Of a DNA stretch of 64,000 bases, positions 17,456-26,763 are shown in pieces. Below the pieces are notes generated by a model. That model worked only from the letters and a program-made list of their open reading frames with translations, ran no database searches and had not been told where the DNA came from. The number at the start of each line of letters is the position of its first letter. Positions within the stretch are counted from its first letter, which is position 1. The stretch covers positions 1 to 64,000 of the forward strand of contig NZ_LMKM01000010.1 of NCBI RefSeq assembly GCF_001421515.1, read 5' to 3'. Source of the DNA: Pedobacter sp. Leaf216 (GTDB lineage: Bacteria; Bacteroidota; Bacteroidia; Sphingobacteriales; Sphingobacteriaceae). A program made the translations under genes and the position numbers.

Positions 17456-19669
17456 ATGCATTTACCCGATTTGATAGCCGATTTAGGATTAATTCTTGCC
17501 GCAGCAGGAATTACCACACTCATATTTAAAAGAATTAAGCAACCCCTTGTTTTAGGTTACATACTTGCCGGCTTATTGGTTGGCTCGCACTTGAAATTTT
17601 TTCCGTCCGTTACAGATACAAAAAGCATTAATATTTGGGGCGAAATAGGTGTAATTTTCCTATTGTTCAGTCTTGGTTTAGAATTCAGTTTTAAAAAACT
17701 GGTTAAAGTAGGCGGCTCTGCCTCCATTACCGCAATTGTAAAAGTATTATTTATTATTCTGGCCGGTTACCTGGTAGGTAAAGCCATGGGCTGGAAAGAT
17801 ATGGACAGCCTGTTTTTAGGAGGAATATTATCGATATCATCAACTATGATTACGATTAAAGCTTTCGAAGAACTTGGTTTAAAACATAAAAAGTTTGCTG
17901 GCTTGGTTTTCGGGGTGCTAATTGTTGAAGATCTTGTAGCCATTTTATTATTGGTACTATTTTCCACGCTGGCCGTAAGCCAGCAATCGGCAGGTACAGA
18001 AATGTTATATTCCATATTAAAACTGGCTTTTTTCCTGGTACTTTGGTTTTTAGGAGGAATTTTTCTGGTTCCATCATTTCTTAAGGCAACCAAAAAATTA
18101 ATGAATGATGAAACAATGCTGGTTGTATCATTGGCTCTATGCCTCGTAATGGTTTTGCTTGCTGATAAAGTAGGTTTTTCTCCGGCACTTGGGGCTTTTA
18201 TTATGGGATCTATTTTGGCCGAAACTACTCAGGCCGAAAGAATTGAACATTTAACCAAATCGGTAAAGGATTTATTTGCAGCCGTATTTTTTGTTTCTGT
18301 TGGCATGTTGATTGATCCTTCCATGTTGGTTAAATATGCAGTTCCAATTTTAGTAGCCACTCTGGTCATTATTTTAGGAAAAATTATTTTTACCATACTT
18401 GGGGCATTGCTTTCCGGTCAGCCATTAAAAACTTCTGTCCAATCAGGCATGAGTTTGGCGCAAATCGGCGAATTTTCTTTCATCATTGCATCCTTGGGTT
18501 TAACCCTTAAAGTAACGAGTGATTTCCTTTACCCTATCGCAGTAGCCGCAGCTGCAATTACAACATTTACCACTCCTTATTTAATTAAATTATCTGAACC
18601 TTTTTACCAGTACTTAAACCGTATTTTACCCAAAAAATGGCTTGATGGCATTGATAGATATAGCTCCAGTACTGAAGGCATTACCACATTAAGCGATTGG
18701 AAGATTTTATTACGATCCTATATTTTTAATACCATCATCCATTCTGTAATCATCATCGCAATTATCTATTTAGCTTACCGGTATGTGCAACCTTTTATTG
18801 TGCGCAACATTGCAAATAGTTTAACTTCAATTATCATCAGTGTAGTGGTTTCGTTTATATTGATGTCGCCATTTTTGTGGGCCTTATCCATCAGAAGGAT
18901 TCAAAGAACAGCTTATTCTCACCTTTGGCTAAATAAAAAATATACGCGTGGACCATTAATTGCAATCGAGTTTTTTAGGGTGGCCTTAGGGATTTTCTTT
19001 GTAGGATTTCTGATGTACGAATTTTTCGACACCTGGGTTGCAGCTGTAATTGCACTAGGTTTAATTATCCTCGGAATGGTAATTTTCTCGCGGAAATTGC
19101 AATCATTTTACGATAAGCTGGAAAGACGTTTCATGCTGAACTTAAATGCACGTGAAAATCAGAAACCGAATATTTTACCCTGGGATACCCACTTAACTGA
19201 GCTTACCGTCTCTCCTGAATCGGAAGTGGTAGGAAAAACACTTACTGAATTAATGATCAGGGAAAAATACGGGGTTAATATTGCTTTAATAGAACGTGGA
19301 AGGAACAACATTCCGACCCCAGGAAGAGATGAAAGGCTTTATCCAAATGATAAACTGTTATTAATTGGTGCTGATGATCAATTGGCTGCCGTTAAAGCCC
19401 TTTTAGAAGTAGATGCACCAGCAATTGCTGAAGAAAACAATTTTCCAAATAAAGAAATGACACTTCAAAAGGTGGTTGTACATACCGAATCGCCGGTTTA
19501 TGGGTTAAGCATTAGAAATGCAGGGATCCGAGAAAAAGCGCAGGCCTTAATTGTTGGGATTGAACGGGGTTCTGATCGGATATTGAATCCTTCATCTGAT
19601 TTCGTTTTCGACAATGGTGATATTATCTGGATTGTAGGGAACAACAGGAAGATTAAAGAGGTTATATAA
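17456..19669 (+). CDS. CPA2-family cation:proton antiporter with C-terminal RCK_C domains
   Basis: 737-residue inner-membrane protein. The first ~390 residues form a Na+/H+-exchanger (KefB/KefC-like) unit with GYILAGLLVGSH, the VEDL motif (LIVEDLVAILLLV) and SLAQIGEFSFIIA. A second membrane block follows (about 420-560). The C-terminal ~180 residues contain two TrkA-C/RCK_C regulatory domains (LTELTVSPESEVVGKTLTEL and LQKVVVHTESPVYGLSIR). There is no NAD-binding RCK_N domain, unlike true KefB/C. It probably exchanges K+ or Na+ for protons, with small-molecule control through the C-terminus. Confidence 0.9.
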   Translation: MHLPDLIADLGLILAAAGITTLIFKRIKQPLVLGYILAGLLVGSHLKFFPSVTDTKSINIWGEIGVIFLLFSLGLEFSFKKLVKVGGSASITAIVKVLFIILAGYLVGKAMGWKDMDSLFLGGILSISSTMITIKAFEELGLKHKKFAGLVFGVLIVEDLVAILLLVLFSTLAVSQQSAGTEMLYSILKLAFFLVLWFLGGIFLVPSFLKATKKLMNDETMLVVSLALCLVMVLLADKVGFSPALGAFIMGSILAETTQAERIEHLTKSVKDLFAAVFFVSVGMLIDPSMLVKYAVPILVATLVIILGKIIFTILGALLSGQPLKTSVQSGMSLAQIGEFSFIIASLGLTLKVTSDFLYPIAVAAAAITTFTTPYLIKLSEPFYQYLNRILPKKWLDGIDRYSSSTEGITTLSDWKILLRSYIFNTIIHSVIIIAIIYLAYRYVQPFIVRNIANSLTSIIISVVVSFILMSPFLWALSIRRIQRTAYSHLWLNKKYTRGPLIAIEFFRVALGIFFVGFLMYEFFDTWVAAVIALGLIILGMVIFSRKLQSFYDKLERRFMLNLNARENQKPNILPWDTHLTELTVSPESEVVGKTLTELMIREKYGVNIALIERGRNNIPTPGRDERLYPNDKLLLIGADDQLAAVKALLEVDAPAIAEENNFPNKEMTLQKVVVHTESPVYGLSIRNAGIREKAQALIVGIERGSDRILNPSSDFVFDNGDIIWIVGNNRKIKEVI

Positions 19670-19806
19670 AGGTATTCATCGTTATGACATAGTTTTTTAG
19701 CGGGCAAAGCAATCTAATTAAGGTAAATTATATGAAGAGATTGACTACCAATGCCTACATACATCAATAACGATCAAATTTTATATCTTCGTGTATAACC
19801 TAACCT

Positions 19807-20841
19807 ATGAAAGTTGACAGAGAAAAAAGTGAGTTTCTGGATGATATGATTGAGCAGTGGCAGAATGATGGCCTGATCAATGATGAAACCGGTAATAAGC
19901 TCCGTAAAAGTTATGAAGCCAAAAATTTCGATTGGCTCCGGCTGGCGCAATATGCCTTTTGGGTAGCTTTAGCCTGTGGCTTTATTGCTCTCGGATCATT
20001 ACTGATTGATAATTCGATTTTAAATTACTTAAAAAGAGTTTATAACACCCCAAACATTGTAATTGCCATTGTATCTGGTGGCTTGGCAGGATGGCTTTAT
20101 ATTCTTGGCTTCAGGAGGAAAAAGAAATTATCACATTTAAAATTTAGCAACGAGGCCATTGTGTTTTCTGCCATTTTACTTACTGCAAATGCCATTGCTT
20201 ATTTCGGAAAGGCAATAGATAACGGCTCGGGTAATTTCTCTATCCTCATTCTAATATCTGTTTTTATATATGGCGCTTTAGGATATATCTTCAATTCGCG
20301 GTTAATCTGGATTTTTGCGTTAATCTCATTAGGTGCATGGTTTGGTACTGAAACAGGTTATTTAAGCCGGTGGAACTATTATTTTCTGGGCATGAATTAT
20401 CCGTTACGTTTTGTGGTTTTTGGTGCTGCATTAACTGCTGCATCATTTATAATGAAAGCTTTTCCTAAAACACAGCATTTCTTTCAGGTAACCTATATAG
20501 CTGGTATGGTTTATTTTTTCGTATCACTTTGGGCCTTATCAGTATTTGGTAATTTCGCCAGTTTAGAAGAATGGTATACGGTTAGGCAATTAAGCTTATT
20601 TTATTGGGCTTTAATTTCCGCCGTCATTTGCCTTGCTAGTACTCTTTTTGGTTTAAAATACCATGATGATATTGCCCGTGAATTCGGAATTACCTTTCTC
20701 TTTATCAACCTTTATACACGTTATTTCGAATATTTTTGGGATAGCTGGCATAAAGCATTATTTTTTTCAGTGCTGGCTGCTTCTTTTTGGTTAATTGGCA
20801 GAAAAGCAGAAAAAATCTGGAATGTGGAGTTTTTGAGGTAA
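19807..20841 (+). CDS. DUF2157-like multi-pass membrane protein
   Basis: 344 residues. A soluble helical N-terminus (about 1-45, ending KNFDWLRLAQYAFW) resembles the DUF2157 head; nine or ten membrane helices follow. Function unknown. A TATATCTTCG element just upstream (around 19784-19793) could be its promoter. It is separated from the antiporter gene by 137 bp and from the DUF1016 remnant by 68 bp, so no operon is obvious. Confidence 0.75.
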   Translation: MKVDREKSEFLDDMIEQWQNDGLINDETGNKLRKSYEAKNFDWLRLAQYAFWVALACGFIALGSLLIDNSILNYLKRVYNTPNIVIAIVSGGLAGWLYILGFRRKKKLSHLKFSNEAIVFSAILLTANAIAYFGKAIDNGSGNFSILILISVFIYGALGYIFNSRLIWIFALISLGAWFGTETGYLSRWNYYFLGMNYPLRFVVFGAALTAASFIMKAFPKTQHFFQVTYIAGMVYFFVSLWALSVFGNFASLEEWYTVRQLSLFYWALISAVICLASTLFGLKYHDDIAREFGITFLFINLYTRYFEYFWDSWHKALFFSVLAASFWLIGRKAEKIWNVEFLR

Positions 20842-20909
20842 GACAATACTTGTTTGATTCGAAAACATCATTTTTCAATTTATAGACCTAATATTTTCTA
20901 TTGTAAAAT

Positions 20910-21583
20910 ATGCAAATCCAAAGGCAAAATTTATATACCAAGGTTATTGAATTGCTGAATCAAGCGAGGCAGAATGTAACACAGACTATTAATAATGCAA
21001 TGGCTACCGCATATTTCGAAATTGGTAGAATGATTATTGAAGAGGAGCAGCAAGGAAAAGAAAGGGCAGAATATGGCAAACAAATTTTAAATGAGCTTTC
21101 TGAAAGATTAGTTGTTGAACTCGGTAAAGGTTTTTCTAAGAGAAATTTAGAACAAATGCGTCAGTTTTATTTAACTTATTCAATTGCGCAGACAGTGTCT
21201 GCGCAATTCAAACTCACATGGTCTCACTATCTTAAATTAATGAGAATAAAAGACCTAAATGAGCGTAATTTCTATGAAATAGAAGCATTGAAGAATAATT
21301 GGAGTTTACGAGAATTACAGCGCCAATATGATTCAGCACTATATACACGGTTAACATTGAGCAAAAATAAAAAAGAGATACTATCACGATGTATGTAAAC
21401 TATTTCGATAGAGAATCAAAACTTGAGGACGAAAACAAGACGATTGGCATTATACTTTGTCAAGATAAAAGTGAATCAGTAGTACGATACACGCTTCCAG
21501 AAAATAACGACCAAATTTTCGCAAGTAAGTATTTAACTGTTTTACCTAGTGAAAAGGATTTCATTAAAATTATCGAGAATTGA
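20910..21583 (+). pseudogene. DUF1016 (YhcG-type) nuclease gene with its catalytic core deleted
   Basis: Residues 1 to about 158 (20910-21398) match the DUF1016 N-terminal winged-helix domain, with TYFEIGRM-like AYFEIGRMIIEEEQQGKERAEYG and KNNWSLRELQRQYDSAL. The next frame (21389-21583) encodes only the family's last ~63 residues, starting MYVNYFDRE and ending LPSEKDFIKIIEN. The PDDEXK catalytic segment between them (about 110 residues in normal family members) is missing and the two parts are in different frames, with the joint near 21385. The gene is therefore a broken remnant of a nuclease. A 27-bp perfect palindrome lies inside the N-terminal part. Confidence 0.85.
21182..21208. repeat. 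27-bp perfect palindrome inside the DUF1016 remnant
   Basis: AATTGCGCAGACA-G-TGTCTGCGCAATT is a perfect 13+1+13 inverted repeat. It encodes IAQTVSAQF in a linker between two helical segments of the DUF1016 N-terminal domain. Confidence 0.85.
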
Positions 21584-21587
21584 TCAA

Positions 21588-22010
21588 ATGAAAATATACC
21601 AACAAACCTTATCGCTTAGAGAACGTAGAAGGGGTTTCCACATTATTACGGAGGAGATTGAAGATGCTTTACCCCAATTGGATGAGATAAATATTGGCAT
21701 TTGTCAGGTTTTTATACAGCATACTTCTGCTTCACTTACCATAAATGAAAATGCTGATCCTACGGTTCGGACAGATTTTGAAATGTTCTTTAATAAAACC
21801 GTTAAGGAAAACGATCCTAATTATGAACATGATTACGAAGGAGCGGACGATATGCCTGCGCATTTAAAATCAGCACTTTTGGGTAGCTCAGTAACCATTC
21901 CGATTAGAAATGGAAGATTAGCACTCGGGACCTAGCAAGGCATTTACTTATGCGAACACCGCAATCGTGGCGGACAGAGAAGATTGATTGTTACGGCTTG
22001 GGGAGAATAA
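21588..22010 (+). pseudogene. yjbQ: YjbQ/UPF0047 family gene interrupted by an amber codon
   Basis: YjbQ-type proteins have thiamine-phosphate synthase side activity and unknown main role. The start at 21588 (MKIYQQTLSL) fits the family's N-terminus. The protein reads normally through CQVFIQHTSASLTINENADPTVR, NYEHDYEGADDMPAHLKS and GRLALGT, then meets TAG at 21933-21935 (codon 116). The frame continues QGIYLCEHRNRGGQRRLIV and TAWGE to a TAA at 22008-22010, exactly the family's C-terminus. The normal GTWQG has become GT*QG, a single TGG to TAG change. Without readthrough the product loses 25 residues, including conserved C-terminal strands. A sequencing error is the alternative. Confidence 0.9.
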
Positions 22011-22012
22011 CT

Positions 22013-22984
22013 TTAAGCTTTTTTAACTTCTTCTTTAATTTCTGGATGATTATCCTGAATAGATTTACCCTCGGTTTCTACTTCAATTTCTTTAGTGGTA
22101 ACTGCGTAATGTGATGGATAAATTTCCGACCCGAAGGCAACCGCATAGGCTTTGGTAAATTCGGCTCCGAAGTATAAAATGATCGAAGAATAATAAGTCC
22201 ACAGCAAGATTACAATTAATGAGCCAGTTGCACCATAGGTACCGCCAACATTACTTTGCCCAATATATAATGAGATGGCAAATTTACCGATCATAAATAG
22301 AATTGCGGTTACTACGGCTCCGGCCAATACATCGCGCCATTTAATAATAGCATCGGGCAAAACTTTAAAAATTACCCCAAATATTAAAGAAATAACAGCA
22401 AGCGTAACCACCTGGTTAATAATATAAAATACAACTACAGATACCTCTGCAAATCTTGCCTGCAAGCGATCGCTAAAGGCGTCTAGCAAAGCGGTAACAC
22501 CTAATGAAACCAACAACACAAAGCCCAGGCTAATAATTACCGAAAATGATAAGAAGCGGTTTTGCAGCATCTTTACCCATCCCCTTTTGGGTTTCGGTTT
22601 TAAACCCCAAATGGTATTAATGGAATCCTGAACATCACCAAAAATTGTAGTTGCGCCAATCAACAAAGTGATTATACCGATAATTAAAGCGATAGTACTT
22701 TTACCATCCAGGTAGGCATTTTTAATCAACTGTTGTAAAGAAACAGCCGATTCTCTACCTAAAAAACCTTCAAGCTGTGCGTAAACTTTGCCCTCGGCGA
22801 ATTCACGACCTAAAAATATCCCACACAAAGAAATAATCACTACCAATAGCGGTGCCATAGAAAATACGGTATAGTAAGCCAAAGAACCACTAAGTTTAGT
22901 AACCTTATGATCATTAAACCCTGTAAAAGACGCTTTTAAAACGCCCCATATTCCCTTTAAAGTGATTTTATTCTTTGCCGCCAT
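22013..22984 (-). CDS. YihY/BrkB-family membrane protein
   Basis: 323 residues with six membrane helices. Family-typical segments include SGSLAYYTVFSMAPLLVVI near residue 28, GATTIFGDVQDSINTIWG, and GGTYGATGSLIVILLWTYYSSIILYFGAEF in the last helix pair. Members were once called 'ribonuclease BN' by mistake; a transport or envelope role is assumed. The acidic C-terminal tail (about 35 residues) is cytoplasmic. It ends two bases after the amber-interrupted yjbQ gene on the other strand. Confidence 0.92.
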   Translation of the reverse strand: MAAKNKITLKGIWGVLKASFTGFNDHKVTKLSGSLAYYTVFSMAPLLVVIISLCGIFLGREFAEGKVYAQLEGFLGRESAVSLQQLIKNAYLDGKSTIALIIGIITLLIGATTIFGDVQDSINTIWGLKPKPKRGWVKMLQNRFLSFSVIISLGFVLLVSLGVTALLDAFSDRLQARFAEVSVVVFYIINQVVTLAVISLIFGVIFKVLPDAIIKWRDVLAGAVVTAILFMIGKFAISLYIGQSNVGGTYGATGSLIVILLWTYYSSIILYFGAEFTKAYAVAFGSEIYPSHYAVTTKEIEVETEGKSIQDNHPEIKEEVKKA

Positions 22985-23085
22985 AACTATTTTCTAAAAT
23001 GTATCCTATAATTTTAAACCGCATATTTTTTGAATTGTTTTTATTCATTAGCAATAGCGGAATATAATAGCATTTTAAAGCAAAA

Positions 23086-23115
23086 AAAAGCTCCGATTAT
23101 TAGTCGGAGCTTTTA
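23086..23115 (-). terminator. Rho-independent terminator of the hydrolase gene
   Basis: AAAAGCTCCGA / TCGGAGCTTTT forms an 11-bp stem with a seven-base loop; T-rich flanks on both sides make it bidirectional. It lies 25 bp downstream of the alpha/beta hydrolase stop codon. Confidence 0.85.
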
Positions 23116-23139
23116 CCTATCAAGGATATTAAAATATTG

Positions 23140-24459
23140 TTATTTACCTTTAATCCATAGGGCAATATCATTAACCAATGGTTCTGATACACTTACAGCG
23201 GCCTGGTATTGGGCCATTGTGCCTTTTCCTGTTTGCGAACTCAAAAGGTGATTCAAATCAGGATAAAATTTTAGACGAACATTTTTCTTTTTCTCTAGAG
23301 CTGCATTCCATAAATCGAAATCTGTTTTGCTCACCTGGAAATCATTGCCTCCTTGTAAAATATAAATTCTTTGTTTCGACAGGCTTTTTGCCACTGCAAC
23401 CTGGTTATAAGTATTTAAATCTGTCCAGTATTTTGCAGGCAAACCCAAAATAGACGAATCAGGCTTTATTGTTGTTCCCAATTGCGTTATTTTACTTTTA
23501 TCGATTTCTGTTAAGGCATCCGTAAGTTGTTTTTTACCTGCCGCGGTGGTATCGTTGGCTAAATCGAACATGTATTTATTCTGATCGATAATAATGTCGG
23601 TTAATTTTCTTGCCGGTGCAGCTGCTAAAATAATTCCAGCTAAATCTGGCGTAAGTATTGCCATTTTAGGTGCCAGCATTCCTCCTAAACTATGGCCAAA
23701 TACATATATATTTTTTGGATCTGCACCAACTGTTGTTCTTGCTATGGCAATAGCAGCGGTTGCATCGTCTAATACTTCTTCTTTTACGGTATAAGCGTTT
23801 GTAAATTCGTTTGGATAAATTAAGGTCCTCTTTACATAACGGACGGAAGCTATTCCTTTTGATGCCAAGCCTCCTGCTAAATCTTTGAAAGGTTTATTCG
23901 GACCAACGGTCTCATCCATATCTCCAGGACCGGAGCCGTGTACAAAAACAACTATTGGGAAATTCTTAACATTTTTTGGCGTAGTAATAATGGCCGCTAA
24001 TTGTTTTCCAGCAGGACCTATATATACCGATTTTTCTTTATACAAACTGGTATCTACGTAAGTCGGTTTTAAATATACGGCAGTTCTTTTCGGCGGTGCC
24101 AGAAATATGCCAACGATCTTTTGCATTTTATTAAAGCCTAAAATAAAATTCTGATCGCCCTTTGCAAATTTACCTTCAACGGTTACCGCAAAAAAATCGC
24201 CCTGAGCCTTGCTTTGAATTGCATCTAAAGATTCGGCTTTGCCATATTTGTTTCCTATGTCGCCCCATAGTTTCTTTAAGCTTTCTTCTGTTAATTTGGT
24301 TTTTAGGGTATCATCAAAAAATGCATGGGCATCTTTAAATTTCTCTTCCTGCAACAGTTTAAAAAAATCGTTTGCTCCATTAAATAACTGGATTACATTT
24401 TGAGAAAATGCTGTTGTAGTAAATAATAAAGCGATTATGAATAAAAGGCTCTTTTTCAT
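23140..24459 (-). CDS. Secreted alpha/beta hydrolase with N-terminal DUF3887 domain
   Basis: 439 residues. A signal peptide (cleavage near AFSQN, residue 20) is followed by a DUF3887 domain (about 25-125) and an alpha/beta hydrolase (about 150-439). The nucleophile is S257 in FGHSLGG, the oxyanion region is VHGSGPGD (173-180), and the acid and base are probably D376-region (QGGNDFQ) and H411-region (DLNHLL). This layout is that of acyl-peptide-esterase-like proteins exported to the periplasm; the substrate is unknown. It stands alone, with its own terminator. Confidence 0.9.
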   Translation of the reverse strand: MKKSLLFIIALLFTTTAFSQNVIQLFNGANDFFKLLQEEKFKDAHAFFDDTLKTKLTEESLKKLWGDIGNKYGKAESLDAIQSKAQGDFFAVTVEGKFAKGDQNFILGFNKMQKIVGIFLAPPKRTAVYLKPTYVDTSLYKEKSVYIGPAGKQLAAIITTPKNVKNFPIVVFVHGSGPGDMDETVGPNKPFKDLAGGLASKGIASVRYVKRTLIYPNEFTNAYTVKEEVLDDATAAIAIARTTVGADPKNIYVFGHSLGGMLAPKMAILTPDLAGIILAAAPARKLTDIIIDQNKYMFDLANDTTAAGKKQLTDALTEIDKSKITQLGTTIKPDSSILGLPAKYWTDLNTYNQVAVAKSLSKQRIYILQGGNDFQVSKTDFDLWNAALEKKKNVRLKFYPDLNHLLSSQTGKGTMAQYQAAVSVSEPLVNDIALWIKGK

Positions 24460-24613
24460 CCGTGTTCTTGTTTTTTTTGGTAGTAAAATTGTCGATTTAC
24501 CTTTTATAGCGGCTTAAATTCAACATTTCACTAATTGTGTTTGGTTGTTTACAATACCCAAAGTTAACAATATTTGGTTCTCAAAAATCCTTAACTAAAC
24601 CCTCCGTTTCTTT

Positions 24614-24991
24614 TTAACTTATTTTAACATTTGGTTCTAATTTCTTCCACAAAACATAAGGAATAAACATAATAACCAGCGCAACAATAGGCGGAATCAG
24701 CAATGATATTTCATCACCCACAAACGCTCTGGATGCAAAAGCCCCGATAAAATTAATGGCAAAACCTGCATAAGCCCATTCTTTAATGGCTACAAATTTG
24801 TTTTGAAGAATAGAAGCTGCACCAAGCAATTTGGCCATGCCAACAATGATCAGCAGGTACATAGGGTAGCCAAGGTGTTTAAGCACTTCTTTACCGGCTT
24901 CCTGCTGCGTTATTCCACCAACACCATCCATTATCATCATTAGTGCAAAAATAATTGTCGCAATCCAATACCAGGTGTTTAACTTTTTCAT
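24614..24991 (-). CDS. DoxX-family membrane protein
   Basis: 125 residues with four membrane helices, the usual DoxX-like size; the segment LGYPMYLLIIVGMAKLLGAASIL is typical of the group. The function is poorly known; some relatives take part in oxidation reactions in the membrane. Its start codon overlaps the stop of the VOC-protein gene by four bases (ATGA), so both are on one message. They run divergently from the GlxA-type regulator at 25540, which is a likely controller. Confidence 0.88.
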   Translation of the reverse strand: MKKLNTWYWIATIIFALMMIMDGVGGITQQEAGKEVLKHLGYPMYLLIIVGMAKLLGAASILQNKFVAIKEWAYAGFAINFIGAFASRAFVGDEISLLIPPIVALVIMFIPYVLWKKLEPNVKIS

Positions 24992-25407
24992 GTGTATTTA
25001 TTTTTATCGTAATTAATTAACCATGTGTTTCCGAACCGATCTGTTAAATCGCCGAATAATGCACCCAAAAATGTTACTTCTAGAGGGTGTGATGGCTGCC
25101 CACCTGTTGAAAGTTTGTTGTAAAAAGACCGGGCTTCTTCTTCTGAGCTGCAACTGAGCATCATCGCAATAGCATTTCCCCTTATTAAGCCACGTTCTTC
25201 AACCATATCAGTAGCCATAATTACGAGCTCATCTTTTGCTAAAACAGCATGCATAATGCTTCTTTTCATATGGTTGGGCATTTTATCGGCATGCTCCGAT
25301 TCGCCAATGGTTTCGAAACTTAATTCTCCTCCCAGGCAATGCTGATAAAAAGTCATTGCTTCCCTACAGTTGCCATTAAATGTAAGATATGAGTTTATAC
25401 AAGTCAT
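24988..25407 (-). CDS. VOC/PhnB-like protein
   Basis: 139 residues of the glyoxalase/VOC superfamily, PhnB subgroup. Typical opening INSYLTFNGNCREAMTFYQHCLGGEL, with the middle DELVIMATDM and the closing FGALFGDLTDRFGNTWLINY-like LGALFGDLTDRFGNTWLI. Such proteins bind a metal or small ligand; the true reaction is unknown. The operon with the DoxX gene and the divergent DJ-1/AraC regulator is a pairing often seen around stress-type functions. Confidence 0.9.
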   Translation of the reverse strand: MTCINSYLTFNGNCREAMTFYQHCLGGELSFETIGESEHADKMPNHMKRSIMHAVLAKDELVIMATDMVEERGLIRGNAIAMMLSCSSEEEARSFYNKLSTGGQPSHPLEVTFLGALFGDLTDRFGNTWLINYDKNKYT

Positions 25408-25539
25408 TGATTCTATTTTTATGTATCCAAGCCACTAGTGCTACAATGCAAACATACGTGCAGAAATTAACAGGCTGAATATGGAGAAACGACAATTGCG
25501 GGGGTTGTTTACGACAAACAGGCTCGTTATATTTGGATT

Positions 25540-26526
25540 ATGAAACATGTATCTATCTTAATTCCAGAGACTGCCGTGATCGAAGCCATTGCAGATCCAC
25601 GCTATTTATTTACCGCTGTTAACGAGTTCTTACAGGCTTCGGGCAAGTTGCCACTGTTCAAAGTTGAGCTTGTTGGGATGACAAAAGAGGTGAGGTTAAA
25701 TAACAGCCTTTTCTCGGTACATGTAGATAAGCTGTTGCACGAGGTGGATCAAACGGATTTAATTTTTGTACCGGCCATTAGTGGTAATATCGGTTATGCC
25801 ATGGAAGCGAATCAGGATTTGTTGCCGTGGATTATAAAACAACATGCTAAAGGTGCAGAAGTAGCTTCACTTTGTATGGGTGCTTTTTTACTGGCTGCGA
25901 CGGGTTTATTAGATGGCCGCAAATGCTCTACACACTGGTTATTTGCCAACCAGTTTAGAGAAATGTTTCCGGCTGTAACGCTTGTTGATGGTAGTATTAT
26001 TACTGATGCTCAGGGTTTATACTCCAGCGGTGGGGCCAATTCGTACTGGAATTTACTTTTATACCTTGTAGAAAAATATACAGACAGGGACACGGCCATT
26101 TTAGCGGCCAAATATTTCGCTATTGATATCGATCGCGAGAGCCAGCTGGCTTTTATGATGTTCCAGGGGCAAAAAGGCCATGAGGATGCAAAAATTAAAA
26201 AAGCACAGGAATTTATTGATGGCAATTATCAGGATCGGATCACTGTAGATCAATTGGCAGATATGCTGGCTTTGGGAAGAAGGAGTTTTGAACGCAGATT
26301 TAAAAGTGCCACCAAAAATACTGTAATCGAATATATCCAAAGGGTAAAAATTGAAGCTGCAAAACGGAGCTTTGAATCGAGCAGAAAGAATATAACAGAA
26401 GTAATGTTTGATGTAGGTTATACAGATACCAAATCGTTTAGGGATGTTTTTAAAAAAATAACAGGCTTAACACCGATTGAGTACCGCAATAAATACCATA
26501 AAGCAGTACCGGTATTGCAGGTTTAA
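25540..26526 (+). CDS. GlxA-family transcriptional regulator (DJ-1/PfpI plus AraC HTH)
   Basis: 328 residues. The N-terminal ~190 residues form a DJ-1/PfpI-like domain with cysteine C112 in the nucleophile elbow (ASLCMGAFLLAATGLL) and a histidine in CSTHW. The C-terminal ~100 residues carry two helix-turn-helix motifs of the AraC type (ITVDQLADMLALGRRSFERR and ITEVMFDVGYTDTKSFRDVF). Such regulators sense a small molecule through the DJ-1 part. It is divergent from the VOC-DoxX operon with a 132-bp gap, which suggests control of that operon. The RNA-like element starts 23 bp after its stop codon. Confidence 0.93.
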   Translation: MKHVSILIPETAVIEAIADPRYLFTAVNEFLQASGKLPLFKVELVGMTKEVRLNNSLFSVHVDKLLHEVDQTDLIFVPAISGNIGYAMEANQDLLPWIIKQHAKGAEVASLCMGAFLLAATGLLDGRKCSTHWLFANQFREMFPAVTLVDGSIITDAQGLYSSGGANSYWNLLLYLVEKYTDRDTAILAAKYFAIDIDRESQLAFMMFQGQKGHEDAKIKKAQEFIDGNYQDRITVDQLADMLALGRRSFERRFKSATKNTVIEYIQRVKIEAAKRSFESSRKNITEVMFDVGYTDTKSFRDVFKKITGLTPIEYRNKYHKAVPVLQV

Positions 26527-26548
26527 TTGTATCTGCAGAAAAAAAATT

Positions 26549-26651
26549 AGCTGTACACAATATATTCTATTTACAGCGTTTATGTATGTGAGAGCGTTAA
26601 TTTAGATGACGGGGATACTGCCTAAGGGTGGAATCCCCGTTTCTTTTTTTA
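26549..26651 (+). ncRNA. Candidate structured small RNA, copy 1
   Basis: About 100 bases closely similar to a second copy at 28224-28322. The 35 bases from AGCGTTTATG (26575) to GATGA differ at one position between copies. They contain two AGCGTT words and are followed by an 8-bp stem ACGGGGAT / ATCCCCGT (26609-26616 with 26633-26640) and a T-tract. The stem pair C-G here is T-A in copy 2, a compensatory change. Strand is set by the terminator. It could instead be a 3' UTR element of the GlxA-type gene 23 bp upstream, but copy 2 has no upstream gene on that strand. The 5' end is a guess based on where similarity begins. No known RNA family is recognised. Confidence 0.6.
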
Positions 26652-26706
26652 TAAGGGAAAATGCATATTGCATCGCCCTCTAAGCCTGCTGCTATTGAGC
26701 ACAAAA

Positions 26707-26735
26707 AAAGGGACATTGTTCAAAAACGTCCCTTT
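26707..26735 (-). terminator. Rho-independent terminator of small membrane-protein gene
   Basis: AAAGGGAC / GTCCCTTT (26707-26714 with 26728-26735) forms an 8-bp stem with a 13-base loop, followed on the minus strand by TTTTGTG. It lies 29 bp downstream of the gene at 26764. Confidence 0.75.
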
Positions 26736-26763
26736 GTTAAAATATATGATGGAGTTAAGAATT

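Noticed and set aside
20910..22010. Reading the DUF1016 remnant and yjbQ as a single defence island
   Set aside because: Neighbouring genes are ordinary membrane proteins; no integrase, methylase or other defence gene is present, so two separate decayed genes is the simpler view.
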